Shown: piece by piece, positions 45,030 through 58,300 of the stretch | How the letters are laid out: the number at the start of each line of letters is the position of its first letter | Position numbering within the stretch: position 1 is the stretch's first letter | Source: Rhyacichthys aspro | Lineage: Eukaryota; Chordata; Actinopteri; Gobiiformes; Rhyacichthyidae | Length of the DNA: 64,000 nucleotides | Reading direction: 5' to 3' | Assembly (NCBI GenBank): GCA_036850595.1 | Contig: CM072159.1 | Location: 6,971,978 to 7,035,977 of the forward strand | Made by a program: the position numbers and the translations under genes | Notes under the pieces: model-generated | Told to the model about the DNA's origin: nothing | The model's database searches: none | Seen by the model: only the letters and a program-made list of their open reading frames with translations

Positions 45030-47790
45030 ATTTAAAATACTCCTTGTGTACTCATTTTCATATTTCACTGTTATAAAGTTAGCAGGGATGCCTATTTTCT
45101 GTGATGGTACATGGTGTACAAAGTTTGACAGCCTTTCACACCCATTAGTAGTCTATAAAAGTTCCTTAGTTAGATCTGTAATCGTACATTGACTGACCTC
45201 TAGCCTGTACGTGCTTTACAAATAAAGCTGTACAGCAGACGGAGAGAACATTATAGGATTTATATTCCACCTTTTTGTGACACTATGTCCTACACAGTGA
45301 CAAGACATTGCAACATTATGTAGTGAAGTGGGTTTGAGTGGGTTTGTATTGTGTGGTTATATTTTCTGCCAGGCTGCCTCTGGACTGAATGTATGTAGTC
45401 ATATGCGTCACCGACAATCGACCTGCACTGACGCAAACATACGAGGACGTGTTGAAACGTAATTAGATCCAAACACAACATCACCCACGGAAAGCTCAAA
45501 GGACCAATATGTCTGTCTGAGTAAATTACCTGCACAATCCTTGTTTTTCTCTTCTATTCCTTTTATTTTCATGACAGTCATCCACACTGTCTCCTCTCAA
45601 AATGGTACGGCAGGTATGCCATTACGAGAGACAAAAATCAATAGACAATAGTGTAGATTAAGGTTGGCTTTCAAGTGTCATCAGGGTATATTTGGTCTGC
45701 TTTTTGACGCAGTGTAATAGTGGAGAGGAACAGAAATCGAAACAATTGTAACTTGACCAAAAAGGACGAGGACAAGGACATTTTATTATTGGGGTAAGTC
45801 GAGAGTGTCATTAGAAATTGAAATATGTCAAATGTTATGGCTCGCCATCAAAAGGATTTGAAGAACTGTCGACTATGTTAGACATTTATCTTTTGCTGCT
45901 ATCAAGAGACTATATTTTTTAATCATAATACGTTACGATTTTTTGGTCACATTCACAGCTTTTTAATTGTCCAAACAGTTGCCAGTGCCAGCATACTATC
46001 AACAAGTGTCCAGTACAGTGTCCACACAACTGGACTACATCTCATAAAATAGTCTCGTACATGAGATTACTGAGTTACTTCTCACATCTGGAACTTTTGC
46101 AATCAATAAAGTCAGATTATGGCCCACTGAACATATAACATATGCACATACACATATGAAGTAATAAAAGGTGAAGTAAATGAGCCATACGGACCCTTGT
46201 TATGGAGTGATTTAAAAGTCTTAATTGCACACCTATACTAATGGTCTTCTTCATCATGTATTTTGCAGGCACCACATCCAGTTCATACACCACCATAGCA
46301 CTAGCCCGGCCAGTCAGACCCTTTCTGGAACCCACTGACCACAATTTCCCTCAAGCTTGATCCACCAATCAATCATAACTGTTTATGTGAAAATCCATCT
46401 CATTCTTTGTATAGAAAAGGCAAACAATTAGAATGGCTGGGGGGTAACATCAGAGAAAATCAAGTGCTATTTTGCAGCCTTTAGGAAAATAATTTTTATC
46501 TTGGCATCAAAAAACAGTTCACAACCCCCTTTTCTGTTCAAATTTGTCTGACTTGGGGACCCCATGGGGTCTCCAAGAATGGGTCTGATTGTCCTTCTGA
46601 AAAGGACAATCCAAGTATAAAGAAGTGACCATTTTGGCTTAATTTTTGGAGGTTAACATTCACAAATCACTGGAGGGGCACATGTTAATACATCCATTTT
46701 CACCACATGAACCACTTAAGTGTTAAAAGAGCGTAAACAGATGAATTAATCAGAACCTCCTGTACTGTTGTCACGACAGGAGAAATAAGCTCCAGAGACT
46801 GAGGCCGGTTTTGTATCAGGCTGTAAACATGTTTATCCCACTTGTAAAGTTACTCCTCCAAAGAGAATACTCCATTTACAGACAGCAACCCTAGGGCTTT
46901 GATGAGTTATTGTTTTCCTGTGGACTGTAAAAAGTGCATTGTTTTGGTTTACTCATTTCTGGTTTTAAAGCAAAAATAAGCAGGTCGGTTTATAGACTTT
47001 TGAGTTTGAAAATTTGTGACTTTTATTTGTGTATTTGGTCTAATGCTGTGAAATGGGACAGAGACATCGGCTTCATAAACAGTGACAAATGTTTTATGTT
47101 TTCATTAGATATAACTCATATTTAAGCGGACTTAAAAATATAGATGTATTCCTAATCATTAATATAAGATGGAAAGTAACTGCTGGTGTGTAGCAGTGCA
47201 AGAGGCTGTAGGTTCAGTCCCGTGTTTGTAATTTCTTGAGATAGAATCATGTGTAAGCTGACACCGTACATAAGCTGATACATTTTGAATTATGAATAAA
47301 ATGAAAGACGAAAACAAGTATGCCACACTGAACTGAACACAGTTGTGCAAAATCCAATGGCAGAATAATATCATGTGTTTGCTTGTATTCATTTTTTTAT
47401 TCTGTAAAAAATATGGTAACAGAAATCGGACAGAAATCTGAAGACAATTCCATACTTTCTGTCAGTTCTCCTCCTTCAGTCAATGAGAAGTGAGTGGTTG
47501 ATTGGGATGACAAAGTCTGTTGGCAGAGGCGAATGGCAGACAAAAAGACAGACATCCTCAACAATCTTATCTATTCACTGTACAATGAACTGAGGCAAAC
47601 AGAAGGTTTTAAACAGAGCACTTTAGGAAGTCTTTTATGCTGGCTTCAAGACCATTCAACAAATTCAATAAATAAGTCCACAAAAGCAGGTCCAAGAGGC
47701 AAAAAACTCAACTGGCAGACGGGCAGAGGTCAGAAACAAAGTTCTGCAACAGTGAATCAAAGGGTTGTAGAATGCATAGAGTAAGAGTGA
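45030..47790. other. Anonymous non-coding stretch with local inverted repeats
   Basis: No gene or mobile element was recognised. A B-box-like GTAGGTTCAGTCCC at 47208-47221 has no convincing A box or cloverleaf upstream, so no tRNA is called. Inverted repeats at 46552-46610 are listed separately. Confidence 0.5.
46552..46610. other. Two adjacent inverted repeats (palindrome plus hairpin)
   Basis: The 26-bp segment 46552-46577 is a palindrome centred on CCATGG, with only one mismatched pair; the left half is CTTGGGGACCCCA. Eleven bases later, ATTGTCCTT (46588-46596) and AAGGACAAT (46602-46610) form a perfect 9-bp stem with a 5-base loop. No mobile-element ends were seen around them. Confidence 0.85.
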
Positions 47791-47796
47791 CATTTG

Positions 47797-48345
47797 GACT
47801 TATCTTCTTGTTCTTCTTTCAGCTGTTCCCTTCAGGGGTCACCACAACAAATCATCTGCCCCCATCTATCCCTGTGCATCTCTTCTCTTGCACCAATTAC
47901 CTTCATATCCTCTTTCACTTGATCCATAAATCTCTTTGGTCTTCCTCTCGGCCTCCTGTCTGGAAGCTCTAACTTAAGCCTCCTTTGACCTATGTATTTA
48001 CTATCCCTCCTCTGAACATCTCAGTCTGGCCTAAGCTGTCCCTCTGCTGTACTCATTCCTGATCCTGTCCATCCATGTCACTCACAAAAATGACTGTACC
48101 TTAACATTTTCACCTTTGCTACCTTTGCTCTTGTCTTTTCCTCAGAGCCACTGTCTCACCACTGTCCTGTTTATCTTTTCATTCATTCTTGACGGTTCTC
48201 TTTTCACCTCTGCTCCCTGTAACCTCACTGTTCCACTTAGATCCCTTTCATTCCACACACATAATCAGTCTTGCCGTGACTTAACTTTCATTCCTCTTCT
48301 ATCCAGAGCAAACCTCCTTACTTGTGCTACATCTTAGTACACTCC
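47797..48345 (-). pseudogene. RTE-type LINE: C-terminal coding end and 3' tail
   Basis: On the minus strand, 49 uninterrupted codons with stop (47832-47981) give a product containing RRPRGRPKRFMDQVKEDMKV and ending WGQMICCGDP. This is the characteristic C-terminus of fish RTE LINEs, with the RGRPKxRF basic motif and the terminal CGDP. Upstream, VTWMDRIRNEYSRGTA lies in another frame after deletions, and earlier parts are fragmentary to about 48340. The 3' end is a GAA/AAG-rich tail (47803-47820), as in RTE elements, which end in short tandem repeats rather than poly(A). It is an inactive truncated copy. Confidence 0.88.
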
Positions 48346-48479
48346 ATGTGATCCATTACTGGAGCCCATTTAAAAAGATGCCGCTTAGTGAATCGTCAAA
48401 GGATGGAATGGACTTTACTTACCATTTAACCTTGAGATAGCGGAAGCCTATTGCTCTGTTTGCATAAAGTGAGCAAAAT

Positions 48480-49320
48480 GTCCTTTTAATGTTCGACTGT
48501 TAATGTCCCCGTGGATCCCGTGAGTCTACGTGATCACAGAAAGCCGCAAAAACAAAAGGCCAATTAGAATAACCATCATTACACCCTAATCATCTGGGGT
48601 TGCACACCGAGAAATGAAAATTAGGATGGTGCTGAGTCGGCCGTCCCCAGGGGTCCGGGAGCATCTCAGCTGCACTGCCTCCCAAGCTGTTTTTGTGCCA
48701 TTTCTGCCTCTGCGATCCCCCATTCCCCCGTCTCTCTGCTTGTGTCTATTTCATTTTTTCCCCCCTCTTTTTATTGTCCCTGGCCACCCTCGAGCTGCTC
48801 TGTGCTCTCGTTTCAAAGCATCTTTCAGGTGCAATTTCTCCCCTGGTAAATAAGTGTTTTGACAGGAGAGGAGCTGAAACTGTGTGAGAGTGAGACGCAC
48901 CTCAGAGTCCCTCCCGTGGGGGGCAGAACGTATGTTGCACTGTGTTTTTGCCATTAGTTGTGTAACCTCCAAATAGCAGAGTGCACCCTCATTAGGTGGA
49001 TCTAATGAGCAGATATTGCTGAGATGACCCAGTAATAGGGCAAAAACAGAGGCCAAAGTGTGGCAATTTGGAACATCATTTTTAAGAAAAATACAGGAAT
49101 TAGGAGCACTAGTGGTAATAGCTTTGCGAGGCGTCTTAAAAATAGACTCTTTATTCTTGCTTTTGCCAACACACTGATTTTAATGTGCGGTATCTGGGTT
49201 GGATTTGTGACCAGAAAATTGGATGTTGATGCTCCCAATTTGTTAAGCATGTACACCAGACTCTTTCTAAGTGATGCCAAGTTATTCCTCGAGATCAGAG
49301 GGCACGATGTCACACTTTAA
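48480..49320. promoter_or_regulatory. Candidate conserved non-coding cluster
   Basis: Single-copy-looking sequence includes 'cacaccgagaaatgaaaatt' (48603-48622), a C/T-rich middle (48700-48800), 'agagtgcaccctcattaggt' (48978-48997), 'gatctaatgagcagatattg' (48999-49018) and 'tttgcgaggcgtcttaaaaa' (49122-49141). Frames on both strands at 48614-49320 overlap and mirror each other; none has a recognisable domain, although 49060-49320 (+) is hydrophobic in the middle. Enhancer nature is inference. Confidence 0.3.
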
Positions 49321-49324
49321 AATT

Positions 49325-52300
49325 CTTGTATATGTCTTAGGATCAGTACACCACTGTTTTAAAACTGTAAATGGAACTAAACTAAATGGAAGAGCAAAGA
49401 TTTAGCTGTGCTGGATATTGTCCATTCATTTCATTATTGTATCTTACTCCAGTCCAGGCTTACAGTGATTCAAATTATAAAAGTGACATGAGACAACTTG
49501 CAACAACCTTTATGTGGTAAGTTGTGACTCGACTGGACATTTACAACAAGTTAAACAACAAAGTTACTGTTGTGCCATTTTCTAACTCAAAACCCAACAT
49601 CGTCTTGAGATCTAATGCAGTCAAGTCAACAGATATCGCTCTCCTGTTGTAAGATTCCTGTCGTCTGAAAACTGGCTTTAATATTTTGTAGAATTACAGC
49701 CAGAGAAGAACCCCACCGCGGAGTGAAAAATCTTAAGTAAATGAGATATGTTGCCTCAAATCCATGCGTGTACTGGGAGTTGCATCCTAAACTTATGAAT
49801 GCAATAAATTGGAATGAATTTAGCAAGAGTCTTTACTTTAATTACTTTAACTTTTCTTCAATTAAGATTTATATCTAGACAAAGTTTGGGAAAAACTATA
49901 GAGTTTGAAAATTTTATTTCTTGACTGGTAAAAAGTGCTCCTCTCAGTTAAACTGCACTCTTTTGTTTTACAGACATAACATAATATGCCCTGGTGTTCA
50001 AGCTCAGATATGATGTTGCCCAGTGGATGCTCACTGTTAATAATAGGTGTTCATGCTGTAAAGAATGGATTTCTCCATGAGCACATTCACTATTTTAAAT
50101 ACAGGAAGAGATATTCGAAATCTTGTCTTATTCCGATTAATACTAGAGAAAATTCTAACTTAATTTAAACAAATTACTCCAACTGGGGGTGTGGTATTTG
50201 AATTTTTTCAAATCGGACTAACACACCTGGATAATATGGTTCATTATTGGACTACAGCTGCATATATACGGCTTACTCTGATTGAGGTTAGACACAGTGC
50301 ACTGAGTAAGCTCCAGAGTTGGACAGAGACACAGAGTGACAAACATTACCAAATGAAACAAAAACATGAAGCGCAGAGTTTAAAAACATTCTCACTGTTT
50401 GTTATTTTGCCGTTATGTTGTAAAAAGTTCAAAAGATCAAGCTAGTCTACTGTAGCTTATGCTGTGTCCATGTGCTTTGCAAAGTAATGAACACATTTTT
50501 TTGTTGTGTTGGTATGTTTTTAACTTGCGAAGTTGTTGCGGAGTTTTACAAACAATTCAGGTTTAACATTTGCTCATTTTGTCTTTTTAACAAAGGCTTA
50601 AAGCTGTTAAATACTAAGGACACATAAATGCAGCATTAGCACAGAGAAGTTCAAAACCCCCTAATGTAAGTAAACTCTGACAAGGTGTGAAATCCAGCGG
50701 CAAGGGTTTACTGGAGCTATAAAAATATTTCCAATTAAGCTCCTCATGTAAACTGAAACACACCATAAAGGTATTAATGGAGTGCTTTGTTTAAATTTGA
50801 TGGCAACATTGGAGAAATGAGTTTGACATGACTGACAACTTGTTTTGACGGCTGTGGTCCACTTGGTTCAACTGTTGCAGTACAAGACAGGAGATGACAT
50901 TGAACCTGTCAATAGTACATGTGCTACATGTGTGGCCTCTTTAGAAATGAAGCATGACATTATTTAACTCTTTACAGTTATTTACAGTGTTTTTTAAATT
51001 ATTTATTGATAATAGACCAACTAAGAGCTATAAAATAGATATTAATCAGTGACACAGCCACCACAATGCTACTTTTCTACATTCAGAGCTAGATACAAAG
51101 AAATAAGAATATTTTATCTTTGTACATGCTGAGTTCACACACAGAAAATAGGGGTTTTTGATTGTGACCGTGATCAGTTTCAGCGTAAATTTGGTGTATA
51201 ATCTGATGCTTAAGCCAGTCAGTGTTTTGCACATTTCCACTAGAAATGATAAAAGATATAATTTTCAATCAGTAATTCGAATATCATGCTGAAAAGCCAT
51301 TGTATGTACAAACATACCATTTTTTATGTAGAGAAACAAAATCCAAGCAAATATTTCCCCATGAAGTACAAATGTTTGGAGAGTTAGAATTGGCCTTCAC
51401 TGCAACTGGCCAACCTTTCTTGTGTAAAATTACACTTTAACACTTGCTTGTTTGTCTAAAGGTGATGCAGGCTGCTCTAATAAAGGTAAAGTGGCAGCTA
51501 ACCAGCCTTGGAACAAGTTCAATCAACATTTTAAGTGGAGCTTTTGGGTGTTATCTAGACTTTTGGTGTCGTAAAGTAAATGTCTCAGCAGGGAGCCACT
51601 TCAGAAAAACAATGCATGGCCAGAACTGGAAAAACCCTCAAATAAATGAAGACGGGACTAAATGAAAGACAACTCTTAGTGAAAAACAGCTGCCTCAGTG
51701 CACACCCAGGGACCGAGATGAAGAGACAAGGGAAGACGGACAGATGCTCAAGCAGAAACACGCTAAATAAGTCATGGGATGGTCCGCGCTCCGGAGAAGA
51801 CATGGAATAGAAAATGTGAAAAGGTGGGGACAGGCTCCAAAAACGCTTCAGTTAATACTCTCCTATTTTACAAAAGAATTACTAAAGGGTGGTGCAATCC
51901 TCAGATATTCTGCATATTTGAACACAGTTTACATCTGAAGACAAGAGAACTGTCATGCAATCCTTTTGTGTCACTAAAAGCAAATGCATTTAAGTTCACT
52001 TTGAAATACTGTAAATCCTTTTTTCCAGTGTCACTTTTTTGACATTTTGAGTCCTTTATTGTTTTCCAATTCCAAGGTATGCTGCACCAACATGAACTAA
52101 ACTGAAGTGGTTAAAAATAGCAGTGTATATTATTCATGGTGTAATGTATGGCACAGCTTCAGACGCTGATTAAATATTTAGTCTTGAAGCAGGTTGTCAT
52201 ATATTGATTTTTACTGGACATTATAATATTGAATGCATGTACTTGTTTGTCCTTAGCTTTTAATTTGTGCATGTGGGCTGCTCCAGGTAAAAATGGATCG

Positions 52301-53000
52301 TGTGCTGTGATGTTTGGTCTGTACAACTCATTAATCCATTTGTGTCGCTCAAACTTTTATGCTTAAAATAAATCCAATATAAAGGCCTAATAGTTGCAAA
52401 GTTTTCAGATAAGGTAACCATATATTCTAGTGTATATTCTTGACATTGATGCGATCAAATAGTAATAGGCAAGCAGGAGTCACGAGAGGTTTCAGCGGAT
52501 CTATGTTCCTATACGTAAATGTGGACTATAGCTTCATTTTCAATAGAGCAGCACAGTTCAGTGATAAGTTTCCATTGTCATAAGGGTTTTTTTGACTTGT
52601 CACAAAAAGTGCACGACACCGTACTACTTTTGTAACCTCTCTGCTCTTTGTTCCATCAGTGTGGTCTGCTTTCCAAAAAATGGAGCTTAACACTGCAGTC
52701 TGTTGTTGGACGATAGAAAAAAGTTGTACAAAGCTCGTGTTTATTAGCAACAGCTGTATTCACTTTTACATTTACACTATCACAATTGAAACGTTTTATT
52801 TGTGGACCAGTTCACCGGTGCCAAATACATCTCATTAAATCAAAGTTTAGAGATTACCTTTAGCTTATGAGTTCAGCTTCAGAATTCTGCAATTATCTCC
52901 ATTTTGTTAATCATTTTGTGAATGCGGTCCCAATATTTATTCACATTTCACTTTTTCGCTTCTTTTTTCTTTATGTTTTTTTTTTTTTTTTGTGCCGTTT
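49325..53000. other. Anonymous AT-rich non-coding stretch
   Basis: No gene or recognised mobile element is visible. A 34-bp segment at 50607-50640 resembles one at 61506-61539 (27 of 34 identical). A T run lies near 52975-52991. Confidence 0.5.
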
Positions 53001-53059
53001 CACTGTGAAAGCAAATGAACTGAGTGCTGAAACAGACACTTTCTCAGCAGGACTTTCCG

Positions 53060-53165
53060 CTATTATTTATTCATTGTTGACAATGCGATTCAATTGTAGA
53101 CCAACAGCCAATGGGAACTTCCCGTTACTTGAGACCCATATGCAAGCAAGTGATTGGCCAGAACT
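53060..53165. promoter_or_regulatory. Small cluster of CCAAT-type and SOX-like sites
   Basis: ATTGTTGACAAT near 53073-53084 is an inverted pair of SOX-type ATTGT/ACAAT cores. AGCCAATGG near 53107-53115 and TGATTGGCC near 53151-53159 are good NF-Y (CCAAT) sites in opposite orientation. There is no TATA box or initiator. A weak promoter or enhancer, or coincidence, are all possible. Confidence 0.2.
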
Positions 53166-53169
53166 TGCT

Positions 53170-55150
53170 GGTACGTACTAAACATTCATATCTATTAAAA
53201 TCATTCATAAAAAAAAACCTGAGTGACCTCTTAAGTTCTCTTTTTTCCACAGATCACAGTTAATTAACTACATGAAAAAATAAGGAATGTTTAGCTGGTC
53301 ACAAATAGCGACTCAAGTTAAAAAGTAGGAAATGGGAGGAGCTTTAGAGTAACCACACAGCCTGTCTATTACACATGTGGAAAATGGTGGCAAAAATGCA
53401 TTGGTTTAAGTGAAGGGTGGGAGATATACATTATTCAAACTGTCTACATGTAAAACAGTCCATCTTTGTCCATATTATAAAGGGAATAGATTATTGGAAT
53501 GTCTTATCCTATGATCTTGATCTTATTTGACACAGTATTTTAGTTTTTAGTTTACATACAAATGAGCCAGCAGGTGGGGGTCTTCAAATAACACACATTA
53601 TATATTTCAACATAATAACACTGTCATAATGACTTTGATCAGATTATGTTACAGTGATGAGAACTTTTTAAAAAAAGGACACACTAACTTCCATAATAGG
53701 CACTCTAGTTCCACTCCAAACCTTTTAAATCTTTTTTTTTTTTTTTTTTTTTTTTCACGGTCTCCTGATCTAATGAAAATTCTGCTGGGCATATCAGGAA
53801 GAAGGATTCTCCTCTATTAATTTCATCCGGCTCCCTCTTTATTGGTCCACCCACAGTCCCATAATGAAATAACCCTGTCAGCTTTAATTCTGGTCAGACA
53901 TAGTTCTCCGGCACAAAGTACACGCCCCGATGTCACCGAGGGGCGCCGCCAGGAGAACCAATCAGGAGTGCAGTCTGGATTTCTGCAAGGCTTTGTGTAA
54001 ACCATAATCTGTATGAAATAATTGATTTGAAGACTCAACATTGTGAGTCGAAAAAGTAAAGTCCACATATTTGAGAGAATCTTAGGGCTTTGAAGACACT
54101 GTGAGGGGCATTTATGCTCTTCAGATTTCATACATACTTTAATCTGTTTTACCAAAACCCTATGTACACGGACTCTTTTACACATAATTCTCTCTTCAGT
54201 TTCTCACACACATTAAACATGCTTTAACACAGACATGTTCTTTCTGGTGGAATGCACCTGAAGCACTTTTGTGACTCTGGGTACTGCCTTAAAACATGGC
54301 AACATTAAAAAAGCAAAAAAAGGCAAGTTTGTGGGCTGTAACAATTGTCTAGTTAGAAATGGTCAGTACAAAGAGGGAGCCTAGCTGAGCCTTCAGAGAT
54401 GACTGCTGTGTGTTTACACCACTTACTCCCCAAAGGAACCCAGTTTGTGTGCATCCACAGGTGTTTTCAGAAAACCAGCTCACACAAACAACACCTTTGC
54501 CCGCTGTGAAATGGCAGAGAAGAGCCAGAGAAGTGCAGCTGATGACAAGGCATGACCCACACACAGCCCCCCACTGCTCTATGTGGCTCTGGGGCTGGGA
54601 AGCACTTATGATGAGTTTTATGGCTTGTAATAGAAAAGAAAGGGCCTTTTCGTTTGTGGACCAGGGAGAACACTTACAATTCTCATCGTAATAAGTTAGG
54701 TTACATTTTTTTCAGTTGTCCCTGTTTGGGCTAGCTTTAGAAAACTGCATCAAGTGCTCTGCTGCAAAGTCTTGTTTTTAACGTTTGGAAAATTTCAGAT
54801 AATGTCGCTTAAACAGTCCAGGGGAACAAATGAAACATGGCTGCCATAGATACAGTATGCTACAATGCTGCCTCACATAAGCATAAAAACAAGCAATTTG
54901 TACTTGCTGTTTTCGATTGGAATTAGATCAAGCTGCAGTAACCTAAACATTGCAGAGTGGGATCATGAGTGTGGCCTGTTTGGAGGGAGTTTAGACATGT
55001 AAACATAATGGACTCAGTAAATAGTTTCAGACAGTATGTGATACTACACTAATGTTGGACTTACAATGTTTATCAATAATTACAAAAAACATGTGTTACA
55101 TTCAACAGTTGGAAATAATATGTTAAATTGACTTTTCTTGCCTTAAGCCA
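53170..55150. other. Anonymous non-coding stretch
   Basis: A 24-base T run (53732-53755) is present. The minus-strand 120-codon frame at 53823-54185 and the frames near 54349-54691 match no family I know. No repeat ends were recognised. Confidence 0.5.
53732..53755 (+). repeat. Poly(T) homopolymer
   Basis: 24 consecutive T residues. A retroposon on the minus strand could start here, but the sequence to the right shows no SINE or LINE landmarks. Confidence 0.95.
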
Positions 55151-55157
55151 TGTAATA

Positions 55158-55345
55158 CAGTGCCATGAAAAAGTATTTGTCCCCTTCCAGATTCTTATTC
55201 TTTTGCCCATTTGTCACACTCATATGTTTCAGATCATCACACACATTTAAATATTAGACAAAGATAACTTAAGTAAACACAAAATGCAGTTTTTAAGTTA
55301 CGATTTTACTTAATAAGGGAGAAAAGCTTTACAAACCTTTCTAGC
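55158..55345 (+). mobile_element. Left end of a Tc1/mariner-type transposon
   Basis: After a TA dinucleotide (55156-55157) the sequence starts CAGTGCCATGAAAAAGTATT and continues with 'ttgcccatttgtcacactca', 'tgtttcagatcatcacacac', 'aacttaagtaaacacaaaat' and 'ttaagtt'. This is the end of a Tc1/mariner family I know as common in fish. Similarity fades after 'taagggagaaaagctttac' (about 55345). No right end or transposase code follows, so the copy is truncated. Confidence 0.75.
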
Positions 55346-58300
55346 CCAAACTTAATATAATGGACAATCCTCTGCATATTGTTATAGAAAAGCAAGTTAA
55401 TACATAATGTAATGTATGGCAAACAGATTTTTCCCTGGAAATAATTTTGTGTTGTGAATTTGTCAGATTCTCTGTTCAATACTGAAAGGACCTAATATCA
55501 AAAGCTCCCAAACTATTTGGAGTGGTGTGTTTTGTTAGATTCCATTAACTTTTAGCATTGAGCAGTGAATGTAATTTTACTGCTAAGCTGAATTCTTGCC
55601 ACTCATCTGGTGAATATCTCAGAAGTGTAAAAACCTTCAGAGTTAGTTTTCACTGTACTTTCAACATTTATTAAGTTGCAAATTTGTTCTAGGCCCATTT
55701 TGTTTTTACAGGAAAGAATAAAAATCTACTTCAAACTCTATTATAACTATAATATCTATAATATGTTATTCCACAATAAAAACTTTTCATACTGCACCAA
55801 TAGATGCTGTGGTTGGACAACAATAACTGGAAACGAAGCACAGATATGGAGGTGGGTAAAAGCTGTGCAGACGTGCAATAGTGGGAACTTAATCTTTTAA
55901 AAATGACTATGTGGTGACTGGGGATATCTAGAGTTGTCTTACGCTGCTGTGCTATGCTAATATCTATTGCATAAGGGAGATGGGGTGTATTTTTTAATGA
56001 GGGGAGCCACATGATTTGCCCTGTGGGTTTTCAGCTCGTTAACACTCTCACTGGATGCAAAACACCATAGAAATTGGACTTATTACCATAGTGCGTGGAG
56101 ACCAAAAAAAGAGCAAAAGTAGTTAGAAATAGCCCATCATTATTCATAAAGCGTCATGTTGATTAAGGCCTTCACCGGAGATGCAAGTACACTCCAACAC
56201 GTCATGATAAAGCAGTGACTTTAGTGTAGTTCAGATTCATATTACTAGGGCTGTACAAGGATTTTGATGTTATGCATACGGTATGAAAACTCTGAATGTA
56301 TTATGAAGTCTAGCAGACAGCCTCTTGCCGTCAGTGCAGCCGTACGTGTTGTTGATGCTTCAAATCTATAGCCTCTAGGTTGTGCAAATTTGGGACATCT
56401 TGTTTACCCTGGCTGTGTGTATATATATTGCAGAACAGGAGGTTAAACTGACAAAGCTAAAAATACAAAACGACTCAGACAGCTTTGTATCTGGTCTGTA
56501 ACCTCTTCCTGTCATGCTGCAGGAGAATTTTCTCCCCGGCCAGAAGGATGCCACGGTTTCCATCTGCACTCTTGTTTTTCCTGCCCAGTCTTCTTCAACT
56601 TTTCATTATCCAGATGTCTTATAAGGTTTCCGCCAATTTATTGAGAATTTAGAGACAATGGCGGCGACAGGATGTGTCTAGTCCTCGACACCTGTTGCTA
56701 TAGTATGTCTTGATCTATCAATTAACAAGCACTTCAATCAGTGGCATTTTTCTTCCAAAATTGCTGGTTTTGCATAGCTTCCTTAAAAAAAAAAATTAAC
56801 ATCCGTAAAATGATGCTGCTGCTGTTGCAACAACACAGAGAGCTTGTAGAGGGCTCTACTGGCTAAAAGCTACGCAGGGTGGCTTTAATGTTTTATGCTA
56901 TGTCGTGCACATTTTACGTTGAAACTGCCTAACCCTAACACTTTTGTCTGTAAATTTATTTGCAAATACAATGTGTTTTTTGCAGTAATTATGGCAATTA
57001 CTGGTATGGGATATGCTGAGTTGTGATTAATGTGACTAAAATATTACATCATGCTTTTTCATTTTTAATTTCTTTTAGTTTAAGGGAATTTAGTGCCTTT
57101 ACTGTGATGTATGTTTTTGAAGTCTATTTTCTGATAGTATTTCACTCAAATATTTCAGTTTGTGGACTGCACTGCAGCAGGTTGGTGTTAATCATAATGA
57201 TTGGGAATAAACTTACAATACATCTTTAAAAACAAAAAGCATGAATGCATCAGTTATGGGTGGAACAGATGATCCTTAATTTCAAGGTTTAAACTGACAG
57301 AATAATAATAACAGGCCCATCAACTGAGACATTTAGGAGACATGATTGATGGCGTGCTCACCTGCTGCTAGCTTTGAAGACACACTTTTTTAAAATCTCC
57401 TTTTTAATTTTTTTAAAGATTGTCTGGACTGACATTCACCTAGGTTCTAGCTTTTGGTTCTTTTCTAAGCCAGAACTTCAACAGTAGTTTTATGAAGGTG
57501 GTGGTGGTTAGCATCACAAGCTACATGACCTAACATTGGCAACTGTCAAACTTTCCACATCCTGAATTCTGACCGTCTGTAGATTAAGTAGGTAATAACT
57601 CGATGTCTCCATAAGGTCAGTCTGCCAACTGATGACTGCACCACTGACAGTTTATATCACAAGTCAATTTATCCATTATTTTATACTGTCTAACATTGAC
57701 TAAAGCTATCAAAAAAACCTGAAACGCTCGAGCTCCTTTCCCATAAAACATGTCACAATTTTATTCCAATTAACTGTGATTATATTTTCTTAGTCTCATT
57801 TCTGTTTCGGGTCAGATTTGAAATTTGACAAAGTGAGGTTGACAGGTCTATTCAAAGTCTGTTACCCAAACTCTGCCCTGTAATTGAAAGGCCCAGTCTG
57901 TGGTCAACTCCCAGAACAGTTAAGTGTCACTCATTACAGGCCAATTTACTGGCTACAAAAATAAATCATATCACACTGAAACGGCCCTTGCAAATCTTGA
58001 GAGCCTCAAGTGTTTAAAGCCATTTTCACATTAGTATTAGTATGGCACTTTTAAGATGGGAACATGTAACCTTGACCTTTTACACAACCCATTTGTAATT
58101 TGCTTCCTTTAGCTCGGTCCCACCTTTGCCACGTTCCACATATAGTTATTACAGATATTTGATTTCTGTGGAAGGGAGGGAATATGCATGGAACACCGTA
58201 TCTATCTGACCCTCAATCCTAGAAACATATAATAAACGGATGACTTCTTCAAATGTAATCGAATCCTCCATATGTTTTTTCTCATGAAGTAGATATTCTG

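Noticed and set aside
47160..47230. tRNA-like B box GTAGGTTCAGTCCC
   Set aside because: No A box at the right distance and no cloverleaf stems could be closed.
56240..56300. 'tagggctgtacaagg', resembling a hAT left end
   Set aside because: No inverted partner or 8-bp duplication was found within several kilobases.
56870..56895. 'gcagggtggctttaa' as right end of a TTAA-type element
   Set aside because: No matching left end was found upstream.
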